From G965230065 sp965230065 (GTDB taxonomy: Bacteria > Bacteroidota > Bacteroidia > Cytophagales > Cyclobacteriaceae), in contig OZ245942.1 of the NCBI GenBank assembly GCA_965230065.1, positions 3,410,001 through 3,474,000 of the forward strand: 64,000 nucleotides of DNA, read 5' to 3'. The notes below the pieces were generated by a model. That model searched no databases, was not told the DNA's origin, and saw only the letters and a program-made list of their open reading frames with translations. A program made the translations under genes and the position numbers. Positions 44,174 to 53,420 of the stretch are shown piece by piece; position 1 is the first letter of the stretch; every line of letters starts with the position of its first letter.

Positions 44174-45255
44174 ACAATGGCTACTGCCTGTGGCCAACCA
44201 GGACAACAGATTATTCGGTAAAAAATTCTCCCTGGAAAGACGGCAAAGGAGATGTGGTTGCTGAATTTGTAAAAGCCTGCCGAAAATATGACATGAAAAT
44301 CGGATTGTATGTGTCGGGAGGAGATAAGCATTTTGGCTGTACCAGTACGCCCGACCCCCAGGGAGAGAGAAAGCTTGTGGGAGATATTCACCAATATTTC
44401 CCTGTATTTATGGAACAATTGAGAGAATTGCTGACCGGCTATGGGGAGATTTCCTATGTCTGGTTCGATGGAGCTTATGACCCATTTGGATGGGATGTAA
44501 TGGATACTGAAACCATGCAGCCGCTGGGCACCGCCTATGGAGATGCTATTCGTTCTATGGTGAAGCATTTACAACCCAATGCGGTGGTGATGGGGGGTAC
44601 AAAACCGGATGTGCGGTGGTCAGGGAGCGAACAGGGGTGGGCTGCTTATCCCCTGTGGAATGTGGTGAAACCCGGGGAGGGGCTCGAACATTGGGTAGGT
44701 CCTCAAAATGCAGGCTGGATCCCTGCCGAGGCCAACCTGCATACCAGAAAAACCTGGTTTTGGACTCCTGACTCGGACAAAACATTAAGGGATATTCCTT
44801 TCCTGATGAATGTGTATTTTGAATCCATCGGCCGGGGGAGCAATCTTTTAGTCAATATGACCCCAGATACCACCGGGCTGATCCCCAAAGCCGAGGTAAA
44901 TCGGCTATCAGAATTCGGAGAGGCGCTTGAAAGCACATTTGGCAAACCTGTAGGAAGTGCAAATACAGGAAAATCATCAAGTAAGTATTTCATCGACCTT
45001 CCAAAAAAGCAGCTCATCAATCTTCTGGTGATAGAAGAGGCTATCCAACATGGTCAATACATCAAGCAATATAAAGTTGAAGCATTTTCAGCTGGAGAAT
45101 GGAATATAATAGCTGAAGGGCAAAGTATTGGAAGGAAAAGAATCCAGGTTTTTAAAGTTATAGAAACGGATAAAATCAAACTTTCTCTCACAGGTCAAGA
45201 GGATAAGATGACAATCAAAAGTTTTACAGTTTACAAAAGTGAAATTTTAAACTAA
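44174..45255 (+). pseudogene. GH29 alpha-L-fucosidase, 5' end removed at the IS junction
   Basis: The reading frame enters from the IS and is native from codon AAT at 44176: NGYCLWPTRTTDYSVKNSPW. In intact GH29 enzymes this follows the KHHxG motif, so the signal peptide and first third of the barrel are gone. The catalytic nucleophile region is kept (ISYVWFDGAYDP, Asp at 44467), as are WVGPQNAGWIPAEANLHTRKTW and SNLLVNMTPDTTGLIPKAEVNRL plus a small C-terminal domain. Without the barrel start and a start codon it should be inactive. It ends overlapping the sulfatase start (TAATG). The intact gene would have headed the fucose cluster. Confidence 0.85.
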
Positions 45256-46793
45256 TGAATTCCAATCCATTTCATATGGTGAGAAACATGAGACTGCAGA
45301 TAGCCATATTATTTGTCTCCGCGATATCATTTTTACACTGCTTTGAGGCTTTTTGCACCCAAAAAACAAGACCCAATATCATTTATTTTTTGGTTGATGA
45401 TATGGGATGGCAGGATACATCTGTTCCCTTTTGGAAACATAAAACAGATTTGAATAAGCGGTATAAAACAACCAATATGGAGAGACTGGCACAACAGGGG
45501 ATGAAATTTACGCAGGCCTATGCAAATTCTTTATGTTCACCAACAAGAGTAAGTTGGATGACAGGTATGAATGCAGCTCGCCATAAGGTAACCAACTGGA
45601 CCCTGTTAAAAGACAAATCTCCGGATAAGGATCATCCTACCTTGGAAATGCCCGAATGGAATGTGAATGGCTTAAATCCAGATCCTCATTCTCATACTGA
45701 GAACACATATCATGCTAAAACATTACCCATGTTCCTGAAAGAAGCAGGATATATATCTATTCATGTGGGTAAAGCACACTTTGCAGCAAAAGGAACAGCG
45801 GGTGAGGATCCGGTTAACCTGGGATTTGGCATCAATGTGGCGGGCCATGCGGCAGGGGCACCCCAGTCATATTATGCAAGAGATAACTTCGGAAATGATC
45901 ACCCTGAGCATGGAGAAGTTTGGGGTGTTCCGGGGCTAGAGAAATATCATGGTAAAGACCTGAATCTGACAGAGGTACTCACTATGGAAGCTATTAGAGC
46001 AATGGAAAATGCTGCAGCAGTTAATAAACCATTTTTCTTATACATGTCTCATTATGCTATTCACGGCCCCTGGATGAAGGATGAGAGATATTTTCATAAT
46101 TATGAAAATACAGGTTTAAATATGTTCGATGCTATTTATGCTTCAATGATTGAAGGAATGGATAAATCATTGGGGGATATCATGGATAAATTAATTGAAC
46201 TAGGGATTGAAGATAACACCATTATTGTGTTTATGACTGATAATGGAGCTCCACAACAGGCTACAATAAATTATCCATTGAGAGGTCATAAGTTAGATCC
46301 ATATGAAGGGGGAATTAGGATTCCGTTTATAGTTAAGTGGCCCGGTATCGTCAACCCGGGTTCCACTAGTCACCTCCCGCTTATTGTTGAGGATATCTTC
46401 CCTACATTTCTCGAAATGGCAGGCATTTCAAGTTCTCAGAAACCGGAATACTCAATCGACGGCAGAAGCTTTATTCATGTATTAAAAGGGACAAGGAGTC
46501 CTACTGGCAATCAACGTCAATTTATCTGGCATTTCCCACATTATTACAGTAATGAACCCTATAGCGCTATTCGAGAGGGTGATTGGAAACTGATTTACCG
46601 ATATGCTGATTCCACAGTGGAATTATATAATATCCATGAAGACATCAGTGAAAGCAGGGATTTGGCTTCTATAGAGAACTCGAAAACCAGGGAAATGAGC
46701 AAAAAATTAAGTGATTATCTAAGAAAAGTTGGTGCCGCTTTGCCATTGGTAAAAGAAACAGGGCAGCCTTGTAAACTAGCAGATGAAATATAA
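45255..46793 (+). CDS. Secreted type I sulfatase
   Basis: The 512-residue protein has an N-terminal hydrophobic signal (from MRLQIAILFVSAISFLHC) and the S1 sulfatase signatures: RPNIIYFLVDDMGWQD (metal-binding Asp pair), then C94-S-P-T-R98 in LCSPTRVSWMTG, whose Cys is converted to formylglycine, and HVGKAHFAAKG. IVFMTDNGAPQ gives the second metal pair and LRGHKLDPYEGGIRIPFIVKWPG the substrate-side loop. It needs an anaerobic or aerobic formylglycine-generating enzyme from elsewhere. Surrounded by fucosidases it probably removes sulfate from a fucose-containing polysaccharide. The start overlaps the upstream stop by one base. Confidence 0.92.
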   Translation: MNSNPFHMVRNMRLQIAILFVSAISFLHCFEAFCTQKTRPNIIYFLVDDMGWQDTSVPFWKHKTDLNKRYKTTNMERLAQQGMKFTQAYANSLCSPTRVSWMTGMNAARHKVTNWTLLKDKSPDKDHPTLEMPEWNVNGLNPDPHSHTENTYHAKTLPMFLKEAGYISIHVGKAHFAAKGTAGEDPVNLGFGINVAGHAAGAPQSYYARDNFGNDHPEHGEVWGVPGLEKYHGKDLNLTEVLTMEAIRAMENAAAVNKPFFLYMSHYAIHGPWMKDERYFHNYENTGLNMFDAIYASMIEGMDKSLGDIMDKLIELGIEDNTIIVFMTDNGAPQQATINYPLRGHKLDPYEGGIRIPFIVKWPGIVNPGSTSHLPLIVEDIFPTFLEMAGISSSQKPEYSIDGRSFIHVLKGTRSPTGNQRQFIWHFPHYYSNEPYSAIREGDWKLIYRYADSTVELYNIHEDISESRDLASIENSKTREMSKKLSDYLRKVGAALPLVKETGQPCKLADEI

Positions 46794-46810
46794 ATACAAA
46801 TACAAGAACT

Positions 46811-47854
46811 ATGAAAAATGTGATTAATTATGTGACATTCCTTCTTCTGATTATGTGGATTACTGCATGTAGTAATAAAGCTATCCAAGAAAATAAGGTT
46901 GAATCAGCAAAGCTGACAAATCAAAAAGATGAAGGATCAACAACCGCTGAATGGACTCATCCTTTGACTAAAATGGGAAGGCTAAATTCACCCCTGGTGG
47001 AGGTGCAACCCTTCATTCTGAACGGTGAGTTTTATTTGCTGGAGAACTGGCGATCGCGTTGGGATTGGCCAGGACAACCAAGTATAGCTGCTGGAAAGAA
47101 TGACGAAATGTGGATTGCCCACCTTCCAAACGGCCCTGAGGACTATGAGGGTAGGCAATATATTTCAGCAGCACTAAAAGGAAATACATTGGGTACGGCT
47201 ATCGTGTGGGAAGACAAAGTGTATGTTTTTGGTGTAAATGAGGGAAGTGACCGCCAATATGTGGAGATGACCTGGTCTGAAGATTTGAAAACCTGGTCGG
47301 ATCCGGTTAAGGTTTTGGATAGTCCCAAGGGTAAAATATTCAATGTATCACTAACTAGAGATGATCAGGGCTTTGTATTCTTATGGGAAACAAATGCAGT
47401 GGGTAAAGCATTCACCATGTGTTTTGGTCGCATCAATAATCTTACTGATAATTGGAACGAGCATATTATTGAAAATGCAATTTATGGGCAACATAAATAT
47501 ACTGGAGGCCCTGAAGTCATTTATGCTAATGGTTGGTACTATTTACTCTATCTGGAGGCTTTAAATCCCGGATACGAGACACGAATAACACGTTCAAAGG
47601 ATTTGATTAGTTGGGAGGATGCTCCATTGGATCGTCCATTTATCCCATTTAACAGGGATCAAAGAAATTTACCCTTACACGATCCGGAAGTGCAGGAAAT
47701 TAATGCATCTGACCCTGGTGTAACTACCTATAAGGGGCAAGTCATCATCTATTTTACAGGAGGCATACAGAAGCGTGGTGGTGACCTGCAATGGGCAAAA
47801 TTTAATGGGTCCATTCACAGTTTAATGAGTGGTTTTTTTCCTCAAACCAATTGA
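46811..47854 (+). CDS. Five-bladed beta-propeller glycosidase-like lipoprotein (GH43/GH117-like)
   Basis: The 347-residue lipoprotein (TACS lipobox near residue 20) has a propeller like the GH32/43/62/117 clan: HPLTKMGRLNSPLVEVQPFILNGEFYLLENW, then GTAIVWEDKVYVFGV, YVEMTWSEDLKTWSDPVKVL, FNVSLTRDDQGFVFLWET, YTGGPEVIYANGWYYLLYLE, and ITRSKDLISWEDAPL. Acidic residues that could be catalytic lie in blades 1, 3 and 4, but the triad is not certain. A longer paralogue lies at 50014-51384 with an extra mutarotase domain. It probably acts on a fucose- or galactose-containing glycan; specificity unknown. Confidence 0.7.
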   Translation: MKNVINYVTFLLLIMWITACSNKAIQENKVESAKLTNQKDEGSTTAEWTHPLTKMGRLNSPLVEVQPFILNGEFYLLENWRSRWDWPGQPSIAAGKNDEMWIAHLPNGPEDYEGRQYISAALKGNTLGTAIVWEDKVYVFGVNEGSDRQYVEMTWSEDLKTWSDPVKVLDSPKGKIFNVSLTRDDQGFVFLWETNAVGKAFTMCFGRINNLTDNWNEHIIENAIYGQHKYTGGPEVIYANGWYYLLYLEALNPGYETRITRSKDLISWEDAPLDRPFIPFNRDQRNLPLHDPEVQEINASDPGVTTYKGQVIIYFTGGIQKRGGDLQWAKFNGSIHSLMSGFFPQTN

Positions 47855-47896
47855 TAGAAAGGTATACCTGTTAATAACATAAATAGTAACTTCTTA

Positions 47897-49993
47897 ATGA
47901 AGACAAAATTCAAAAATCTAGTTATTTTAATTCTTATTTACATAGTACTTGCACCTTCTTGTATCTCCCAAACATCGGACAATAATAAAGAGGTTCTTCC
48001 AACTAACCAGAATGAGAACCGTGACCAAAAAATGAAATGGTGGCGGGAAGCTAAATTCGGACTGTTTATTCACTGGGGAGTTTATGCTGTACCTGCCGGA
48101 ATGTATAAGGGGAAAAAGGTCGATAGAGTTAGTTCGTGGATTATGCAACATGAACATATACCAGTCAAGGAATATATGGAATATGCGGACCAATTTAACC
48201 CTATTGAGTATAGACCAGAGGAGTGGGTTGATTTGGCAGTTGAAGCAGGAATGAAGTATTTGGTAATTACTGCTAAACATCATGAAGGTTTTTCATTATA
48301 CGATTCAAAAGTATCGGAATGGGATGTGGTTGATGCCACTCCTTACGGTAAAGATCTTCTGGAGCCACTAATTGAAAGTTGTCGAAAAAAAAATATAAAG
48401 GTTGGATTGTATTACTCACATTCAGTTGATTATGTACATCCAGGTGGGGAAGTACAATCATTAGATTTTAAACCGGGGGGGCATTGGGATCCTATTCAGA
48501 AGACCAAGGATATGGACTCATATTTTAAAGATATTGTTGTGCCTCAGGTTGATGAAATTCTTACAAAATATGGTGAGATAGATATTTTGTGGTGGGATGG
48601 TGGTGGTTGGTATAATGTCAACAGGGAGAGAGCTGATATGATTTTGCAAGTCACAAATAAATATCCCAATCTAATTATGAATAATAGGTTGGGAGGTGAC
48701 TATTCAGGAGATTGGAAAACACCAGAGCAATATATTCCAGCTACAGGACTTGATTATGATTGGGAAACCTGTATGACAATGAACGATACATGGGGTTACA
48801 GAAGCTGGGATCATAATTGGAAGAGTACAGAAACTCTAATTTATAATCTTGTTGATATTGTGAGTAAGGGAGGAAACTTTTTACTCAATATTGGTCCCAG
48901 GGCTGATGGAACGATACCAGAGGCTAGCATTGATAGACTTAAGGGGATTGGAAAATGGATGTCTGTTAATTCAGAGAGTATTTATGGTACAACAGCCAGT
49001 CCTTTCGAAAAATTGCCATGGGGGCGATGTACTAAAAAGGTTGGGAGTAATGGTACACAACTATATTTCCATATTTTTAATTGGCCTGATGATGGTAAAT
49101 TACGTGTGCCCAGAATTAATAATCAAATTAGGGAAGTTTACTTACTCGGAGACAAAAATAAAGTCCAATGTTCAATAAAAGTCCTTGGACATGAGCTTGA
49201 AATAACTTTACCAGATAAACCCGATGACCAAATAAGCCCGGTTATCAGGATGAATATTGACGGTTATCCGGAAGTAATGAATCCACCCATAATACATGCG
49301 GAGGCGGGTGTTCTGTACGACCAAATGAAAGTGTTCCTTCGAACTAGTGATCCTAATGTAGATATTCGTTATACCAGAAATGGAAGTATGCCTGGTAAAC
49401 ACTCTTCACTTTATGAAGAAGATAATCCGATTCTATTAACAGATAATACCACAATTAAGGCAGCCTTTTTTCAGGATGGGGTTCGAGTAAGTGATGTGCG
49501 AGAGAGACAATTTATCAAAGAAAATCCAAAAGCGGCTATTCAAGTAGAAAACGTAAGTAGGGGGTTGAAATATCAATATTTTGAGGGATTGTGGAGCAAA
49601 GTACCAGACTTTGATATGCTTAAACCTCTGCGTGAAGGAATTGTGTATTTCTGCGATGTCAGTAAAGGTATGAAAAATGAACTATTCGGTATGCGTTTTT
49701 CTGGCTATATCAAAATACCAGAAACCGGAGTTTACAAATTTTATGCAAAATACAATGATGGATGTAGTATTAGTATTGGAGAGCAGCAAATACTTAATTC
49801 AGGGCGTGGTGTTGTAGATTCTGAAATCAAACGGCAGGCCATTGGTACTCCAATTGTTCTGGAAGAGGGATTCCATCCAATTACTGTTGATTATTTTCAG
49901 CGAATTGATCATGCTGTTTTGGGTCTGTTTTGGTCTGGGCCAAATTTCACAAAGCAACCTGTTGAAGCTCAAGTTCTCTTTCACGAGGATTAA
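47897..49993 (+). CDS. GH29 alpha-L-fucosidase with chitobiase-type and PA14 domains
   Basis: The 698-residue exported protein (signal with LAPSC) has an intact GH29 barrel: WWREAKFGLFIHWGVYAVPAG, KHHEGFSLYDS (His128-His129), a nucleophile candidate Asp234 in ILWWDGGGWYN, YDWETCMTMNDTWGY and GNFLLNIGPRADGTIPEAS. After a small beta domain comes a CHB_HEX-type unit (about 465-545, VFLRTSDPNVDIRYTRNGSMP) and a PA14 domain (about 550-695, YFEGLWSKVPDF, GYIKIPETGVYKFYAKYNDG). PA14 may bind carbohydrate. It removes terminal alpha-L-fucose outside the inner membrane and appears to be the working fucosidase of the cluster. Confidence 0.92.
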   Translation: MKTKFKNLVILILIYIVLAPSCISQTSDNNKEVLPTNQNENRDQKMKWWREAKFGLFIHWGVYAVPAGMYKGKKVDRVSSWIMQHEHIPVKEYMEYADQFNPIEYRPEEWVDLAVEAGMKYLVITAKHHEGFSLYDSKVSEWDVVDATPYGKDLLEPLIESCRKKNIKVGLYYSHSVDYVHPGGEVQSLDFKPGGHWDPIQKTKDMDSYFKDIVVPQVDEILTKYGEIDILWWDGGGWYNVNRERADMILQVTNKYPNLIMNNRLGGDYSGDWKTPEQYIPATGLDYDWETCMTMNDTWGYRSWDHNWKSTETLIYNLVDIVSKGGNFLLNIGPRADGTIPEASIDRLKGIGKWMSVNSESIYGTTASPFEKLPWGRCTKKVGSNGTQLYFHIFNWPDDGKLRVPRINNQIREVYLLGDKNKVQCSIKVLGHELEITLPDKPDDQISPVIRMNIDGYPEVMNPPIIHAEAGVLYDQMKVFLRTSDPNVDIRYTRNGSMPGKHSSLYEEDNPILLTDNTTIKAAFFQDGVRVSDVRERQFIKENPKAAIQVENVSRGLKYQYFEGLWSKVPDFDMLKPLREGIVYFCDVSKGMKNELFGMRFSGYIKIPETGVYKFYAKYNDGCSISIGEQQILNSGRGVVDSEIKRQAIGTPIVLEEGFHPITVDYFQRIDHAVLGLFWSGPNFTKQPVEAQVLFHED

Positions 49994-50013
49994 CTATGAC
50001 ATATAATAATACT

Positions 50014-51384
50014 ATGAAGTTAAAAGGTAAGTTGATAGTCCTTTTTATGGGACTGATTGCTATCTCTTGCAACCTGGAAAACAATAATATAGCTGAATCC
50101 AGCCAATCTGGAATAGAAGAGAAGAAGTCTGGGGTTCATGAAAATTGGAACCATCCATTAACTAAAGTGGAAAGGCTTAACTCCTTAATAACAGAGCCTG
50201 AACCTTTTGTTTTTAACAATGAATTCTATTTACTTGAAAACTGGCGTACTAGTTACCTGCCAGGTCCGAGAAAAGATGTTAAAAGTGAGGAAATATGGAT
50301 AGCTCACCTGCCTAATGGTCTGGGAGATTACGAAGGTCGTACATACTTATCTACTCCTCTGAAAGAGAATAGTTTAGGGACTGCTATTGTGTGGGAAGAC
50401 AGGGTTTATGTGTTTGGCGTCAATGGAACAAATAACCGGAAATATGTGGAAATGACCTGGTCTGAGGATTTGAAAAATTGGTCGGAACCCGTAAAAGTTT
50501 TTGACAGTCCTGCAGGTAAGATATTTAATGTATCACTGACACGGGATGATAAAGGATTTGTTTTTCTATGGGAAACAGATGGCCTGGGTAAACCCTTCAC
50601 TATGTGTTTTGGCCGCCTTAATAGCCTTACGGATAATTGGAACGATCATATCATTAAAGATGCGACATATGGTGAGAATAAGTATACCGGTGGCCCAAAG
50701 GTGATTTATGCAAATGGTTGGTATTATCTTCTTTATTTGGAATCATTAGAGGTAGGTTGGGAGACTCGAATAACCCGTTCACAGGATCTGATTAAATGGC
50801 ATGATGCGTTGGAAGATCGACCTTTCCTGGCGTACAATGTGAATCATAAGAATCTTCCATATAGAGATCCTGAAGTACACGAAATAAATGTGTCAGATCC
50901 TGGTCTGACTTTTTACAATGGACAGACTGTCGTTTATTTTACCGGTGGAATCCAACAAGAGGGTGCTGATTTGCAGAGGGCAATATTCAATGGCACAATT
51001 CAGGAATTACTGGAAAGTTTCTTCCTCGATTCATTCAAGAAAAAACCATTGCGTTTTGGTATGGTCACTGGTATCAAACCTGAGAAAATAGCCTATTATA
51101 AAGAGCTGCACGCCAATACCTGGGAAGGGGTATTGAAGAAAATAAAAGAATGCAACATAGAGAATTATTCTATCTATCTCCAAAAATTAGGGGACAAATA
51201 CTTTCTGTTCAGCTACTATGAATATGTAGGCAATGATTATGAGGAAGATATGGAAAAAATTGCTGCAGATACTACCACCCAACGCTGGTGGCAGGAAACC
51301 GATCCTTGTCAGCTTCCACTTCCGGAAGCCGCAGCCCAAAACCAGGTATGGACCACAATGGAAGAGGTGTTTCACACTGACTAA
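50014..51384 (+). CDS. Fusion of beta-propeller glycosidase-like domain and RhaM-type mutarotase
   Basis: Residues 1 to about 340 repeat the propeller of the gene at 46811 (HPLTKVERLNSL, GTAIVWEDRVYVFGV, FNVSLTRDDKGFVFLWET, YTGGPKVIYANGWYYLLYLE). The last 105 residues are a DUF718/RhaM L-rhamnose mutarotase-like domain: LRFGMVTGIKPEKIAYYKELHANTWEGVLKKI, CNIENYSIYLQKLGDKYFLFSYYEY and WWQETDPCQLPLPEAA. Related mutarotases act on L-rhamnose and L-fucose (both 6-deoxy-L-sugars). The start was set at ATG 50014 for the lipobox AISC. Joining a sugar-releasing and an anomer-interconverting domain in one exported protein is unusual. Confidence 0.8.
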   Translation: MKLKGKLIVLFMGLIAISCNLENNNIAESSQSGIEEKKSGVHENWNHPLTKVERLNSLITEPEPFVFNNEFYLLENWRTSYLPGPRKDVKSEEIWIAHLPNGLGDYEGRTYLSTPLKENSLGTAIVWEDRVYVFGVNGTNNRKYVEMTWSEDLKNWSEPVKVFDSPAGKIFNVSLTRDDKGFVFLWETDGLGKPFTMCFGRLNSLTDNWNDHIIKDATYGENKYTGGPKVIYANGWYYLLYLESLEVGWETRITRSQDLIKWHDALEDRPFLAYNVNHKNLPYRDPEVHEINVSDPGLTFYNGQTVVYFTGGIQQEGADLQRAIFNGTIQELLESFFLDSFKKKPLRFGMVTGIKPEKIAYYKELHANTWEGVLKKIKECNIENYSIYLQKLGDKYFLFSYYEYVGNDYEEDMEKIAADTTTQRWWQETDPCQLPLPEAAAQNQVWTTMEEVFHTD

Positions 51385-51392
51385 AATCAATC

Positions 51393-53408
51393 ATGAAAAA
51401 GAGAACTACATATTTCATGTTTGCCCTGTTGATGGTTACCCCCTTACTATCAAAAAGCCAGGAAAGGCTCAAGAGAGCGGAAAGTTTCTTTGGTTTCCAC
51501 TTTGATTTTCATGCAACGGCAAAGGACCAGGAACTTGGAAAATACTTTGATGAAAGTCTGTTAGACACTTTTCTGTTGCGCACGCAGCCCGATTACATAC
51601 AGATTGATAGCAAAGGGCATCCCGGCTTCTCCAGTTATCCGACCCAGGTGGGATATTCAGCGAATAGTTTTATGAAAGATCCTATGAGAATCTGGAGGGA
51701 TATTACGGCCAAACATAATATTCCGCTGTATGTACATTATTCAGGCTTATGGGATGCCAAGGCCATCGGTGAGCACCCCGAATGGGCCCGGATTAACTCC
51801 GACGGCTCAATAGATTCAACCAAAGCAGCTTATCTCAGCGATTATGCAACAACACTTTTAATTCCTCAACTAAAAGAAATGATTGATGTATATGGCATAG
51901 ACGGAGCCTGGGTAGATGGGGATTGCTGGGCCACTGCCCCCGATTATTCTCCAGCCGTAATGCAGGGATTTATACAGGAAACAGACATCAAAAAAGTTCC
52001 GCGCAATCCCAATGATAAAAATTATAAGCATTGGCTTGACTACAATCGCCTGGTTTACAGAAGGTACCTGAAAAATTACATTGATAAGTTGCATCAGTAT
52101 AAACCTGAGTTTCAAATCGCCAGCAACTGGGCCTACTCTTCCATAATGCCGGAAAAAGTGGATGTGGATGTTGATTTTCTTTCTGGTGATGTATCCGGTC
52201 AGAACGGAGTCTATAGTGCGGCATTTCAGGCGAGGTGTTTGGCCTTGCAGGGAAAACCATGGGATTTGATGGCATGGGGATTTGTGCCTATCGACTTTAT
52301 GGGAGGGATTCATAGCCCTAAGTCGCTGGTGCAATTGCAACAGGAAGCTGCTGAGGTAATGGCAATGGGAGGGGGATTCCAGGTATATTTCCAACAAAAC
52401 AGGGATGCTTCTTTCAGAACCCTTGATACGGAGGCTATGGTGAAACTGGCAAACTTTTGCCGGGAACGACAGCCTTTTTGCCAGTACAGCGAAATTGTTC
52501 CGCAGATAGGCATGTGGTATTCTCAGGAAGGCTGGAAGCAACATTTCAACGGAGTATATGGAGGTGGAGGGTATGCCAATATGGAAGGGATTGCAAATAT
52601 GCTGTTGGATGGTCAGCATTCATTTGAGATATTGATGGATCATCAAATGAAGAAGCAAATGCAAGAATATTCGTTGATCGTAATTCCTGAGTGGGATGCT
52701 TTCGATGAAGAAATAAAAGAACAACTGTTGGATTATGTGGAAACCGGGGGAAATGCATTGGTGATTGGAGCTAAAGCCGTCAAGGAATTTGAACAGCTTT
52801 TGGCTGTGACTTTCAAGGGAAGCGATTCTACTACCCAAATGAATATCGGTGATAAAAGTTTGGGTGGCATTGCCGGTATGAGGACCCAATGGCAACCTGT
52901 GATTTCAAAGGCAGGAATAGAAGAAATAGGGCATGTTTACAGTCAGCGTGATTATCGTTATGCTACTGACTATCCGGTGGCTACTGTCAATAATTACGGA
53001 AAGGGCAAAATTGTAGCTATGTATGTAGATATGTCTGCAGCCTACAACACCTACAGAAATCCTGTTTTCAATCAACTGATTAATCAGCTCATTGCACAGC
53101 TTATCCCTGATGCTACCCTTAAAGTAAAGGGTTCAGAACAGGTACATGTTGTACTCGGAAAGAAAAGTGGAAATCTGCTGATTCACCTGATCAATTCGTC
53201 GGGTGAACACTTTAACAGAAATGTGCTCGCATATAACGAAGTGCGACCTACACCCCCTTTGACAGTAAACTTAAAAGTAAGTGAGAAACCGAAAGCCATA
53301 AAGCTACAGCCAATGGGTAAAGAACTGGATTTCGAGTACCGTAACAATAGCATCGAACTTATTATACCATCTGTTGAGGTGCACTCAATTATTGAGGTGG
53401 TTCAATAA
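51393..53408 (+). CDS. Secreted TIM-barrel glycosidase-like protein (GHL6/GH151-like)
   Basis: The 671-residue protein has a signal peptide (ending LSKSQ, about residue 22) and a barrel: FFGFHFDFHATAKDQELG, DTFLLRTQPDYIQIDSKGHPG, YVHYSGLWDAKAIGEHPEW, YGIDGAWVDGDCWAT and a C-terminal half with an amidotransferase-like/trimerisation pattern (YSLIVIPEWDAFDEEIKEQLLDYVETGGNALVIGA) and a small sandwich. This matches the hypothetical glycosyl hydrolase 6 type and overlaps in pattern with GH151 fucosidases and GH42-like proteins. The start lies nine bases after the fusion gene's stop, so the two are coupled. A fucosidase role is likely from context but not shown. Confidence 0.65.
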   Translation: MKKRTTYFMFALLMVTPLLSKSQERLKRAESFFGFHFDFHATAKDQELGKYFDESLLDTFLLRTQPDYIQIDSKGHPGFSSYPTQVGYSANSFMKDPMRIWRDITAKHNIPLYVHYSGLWDAKAIGEHPEWARINSDGSIDSTKAAYLSDYATTLLIPQLKEMIDVYGIDGAWVDGDCWATAPDYSPAVMQGFIQETDIKKVPRNPNDKNYKHWLDYNRLVYRRYLKNYIDKLHQYKPEFQIASNWAYSSIMPEKVDVDVDFLSGDVSGQNGVYSAAFQARCLALQGKPWDLMAWGFVPIDFMGGIHSPKSLVQLQQEAAEVMAMGGGFQVYFQQNRDASFRTLDTEAMVKLANFCRERQPFCQYSEIVPQIGMWYSQEGWKQHFNGVYGGGGYANMEGIANMLLDGQHSFEILMDHQMKKQMQEYSLIVIPEWDAFDEEIKEQLLDYVETGGNALVIGAKAVKEFEQLLAVTFKGSDSTTQMNIGDKSLGGIAGMRTQWQPVISKAGIEEIGHVYSQRDYRYATDYPVATVNNYGKGKIVAMYVDMSAAYNTYRNPVFNQLINQLIAQLIPDATLKVKGSEQVHVVLGKKSGNLLIHLINSSGEHFNRNVLAYNEVRPTPPLTVNLKVSEKPKAIKLQPMGKELDFEYRNNSIELIIPSVEVHSIIEVVQ

Positions 53409-53420
53409 AGCAAATACAAT

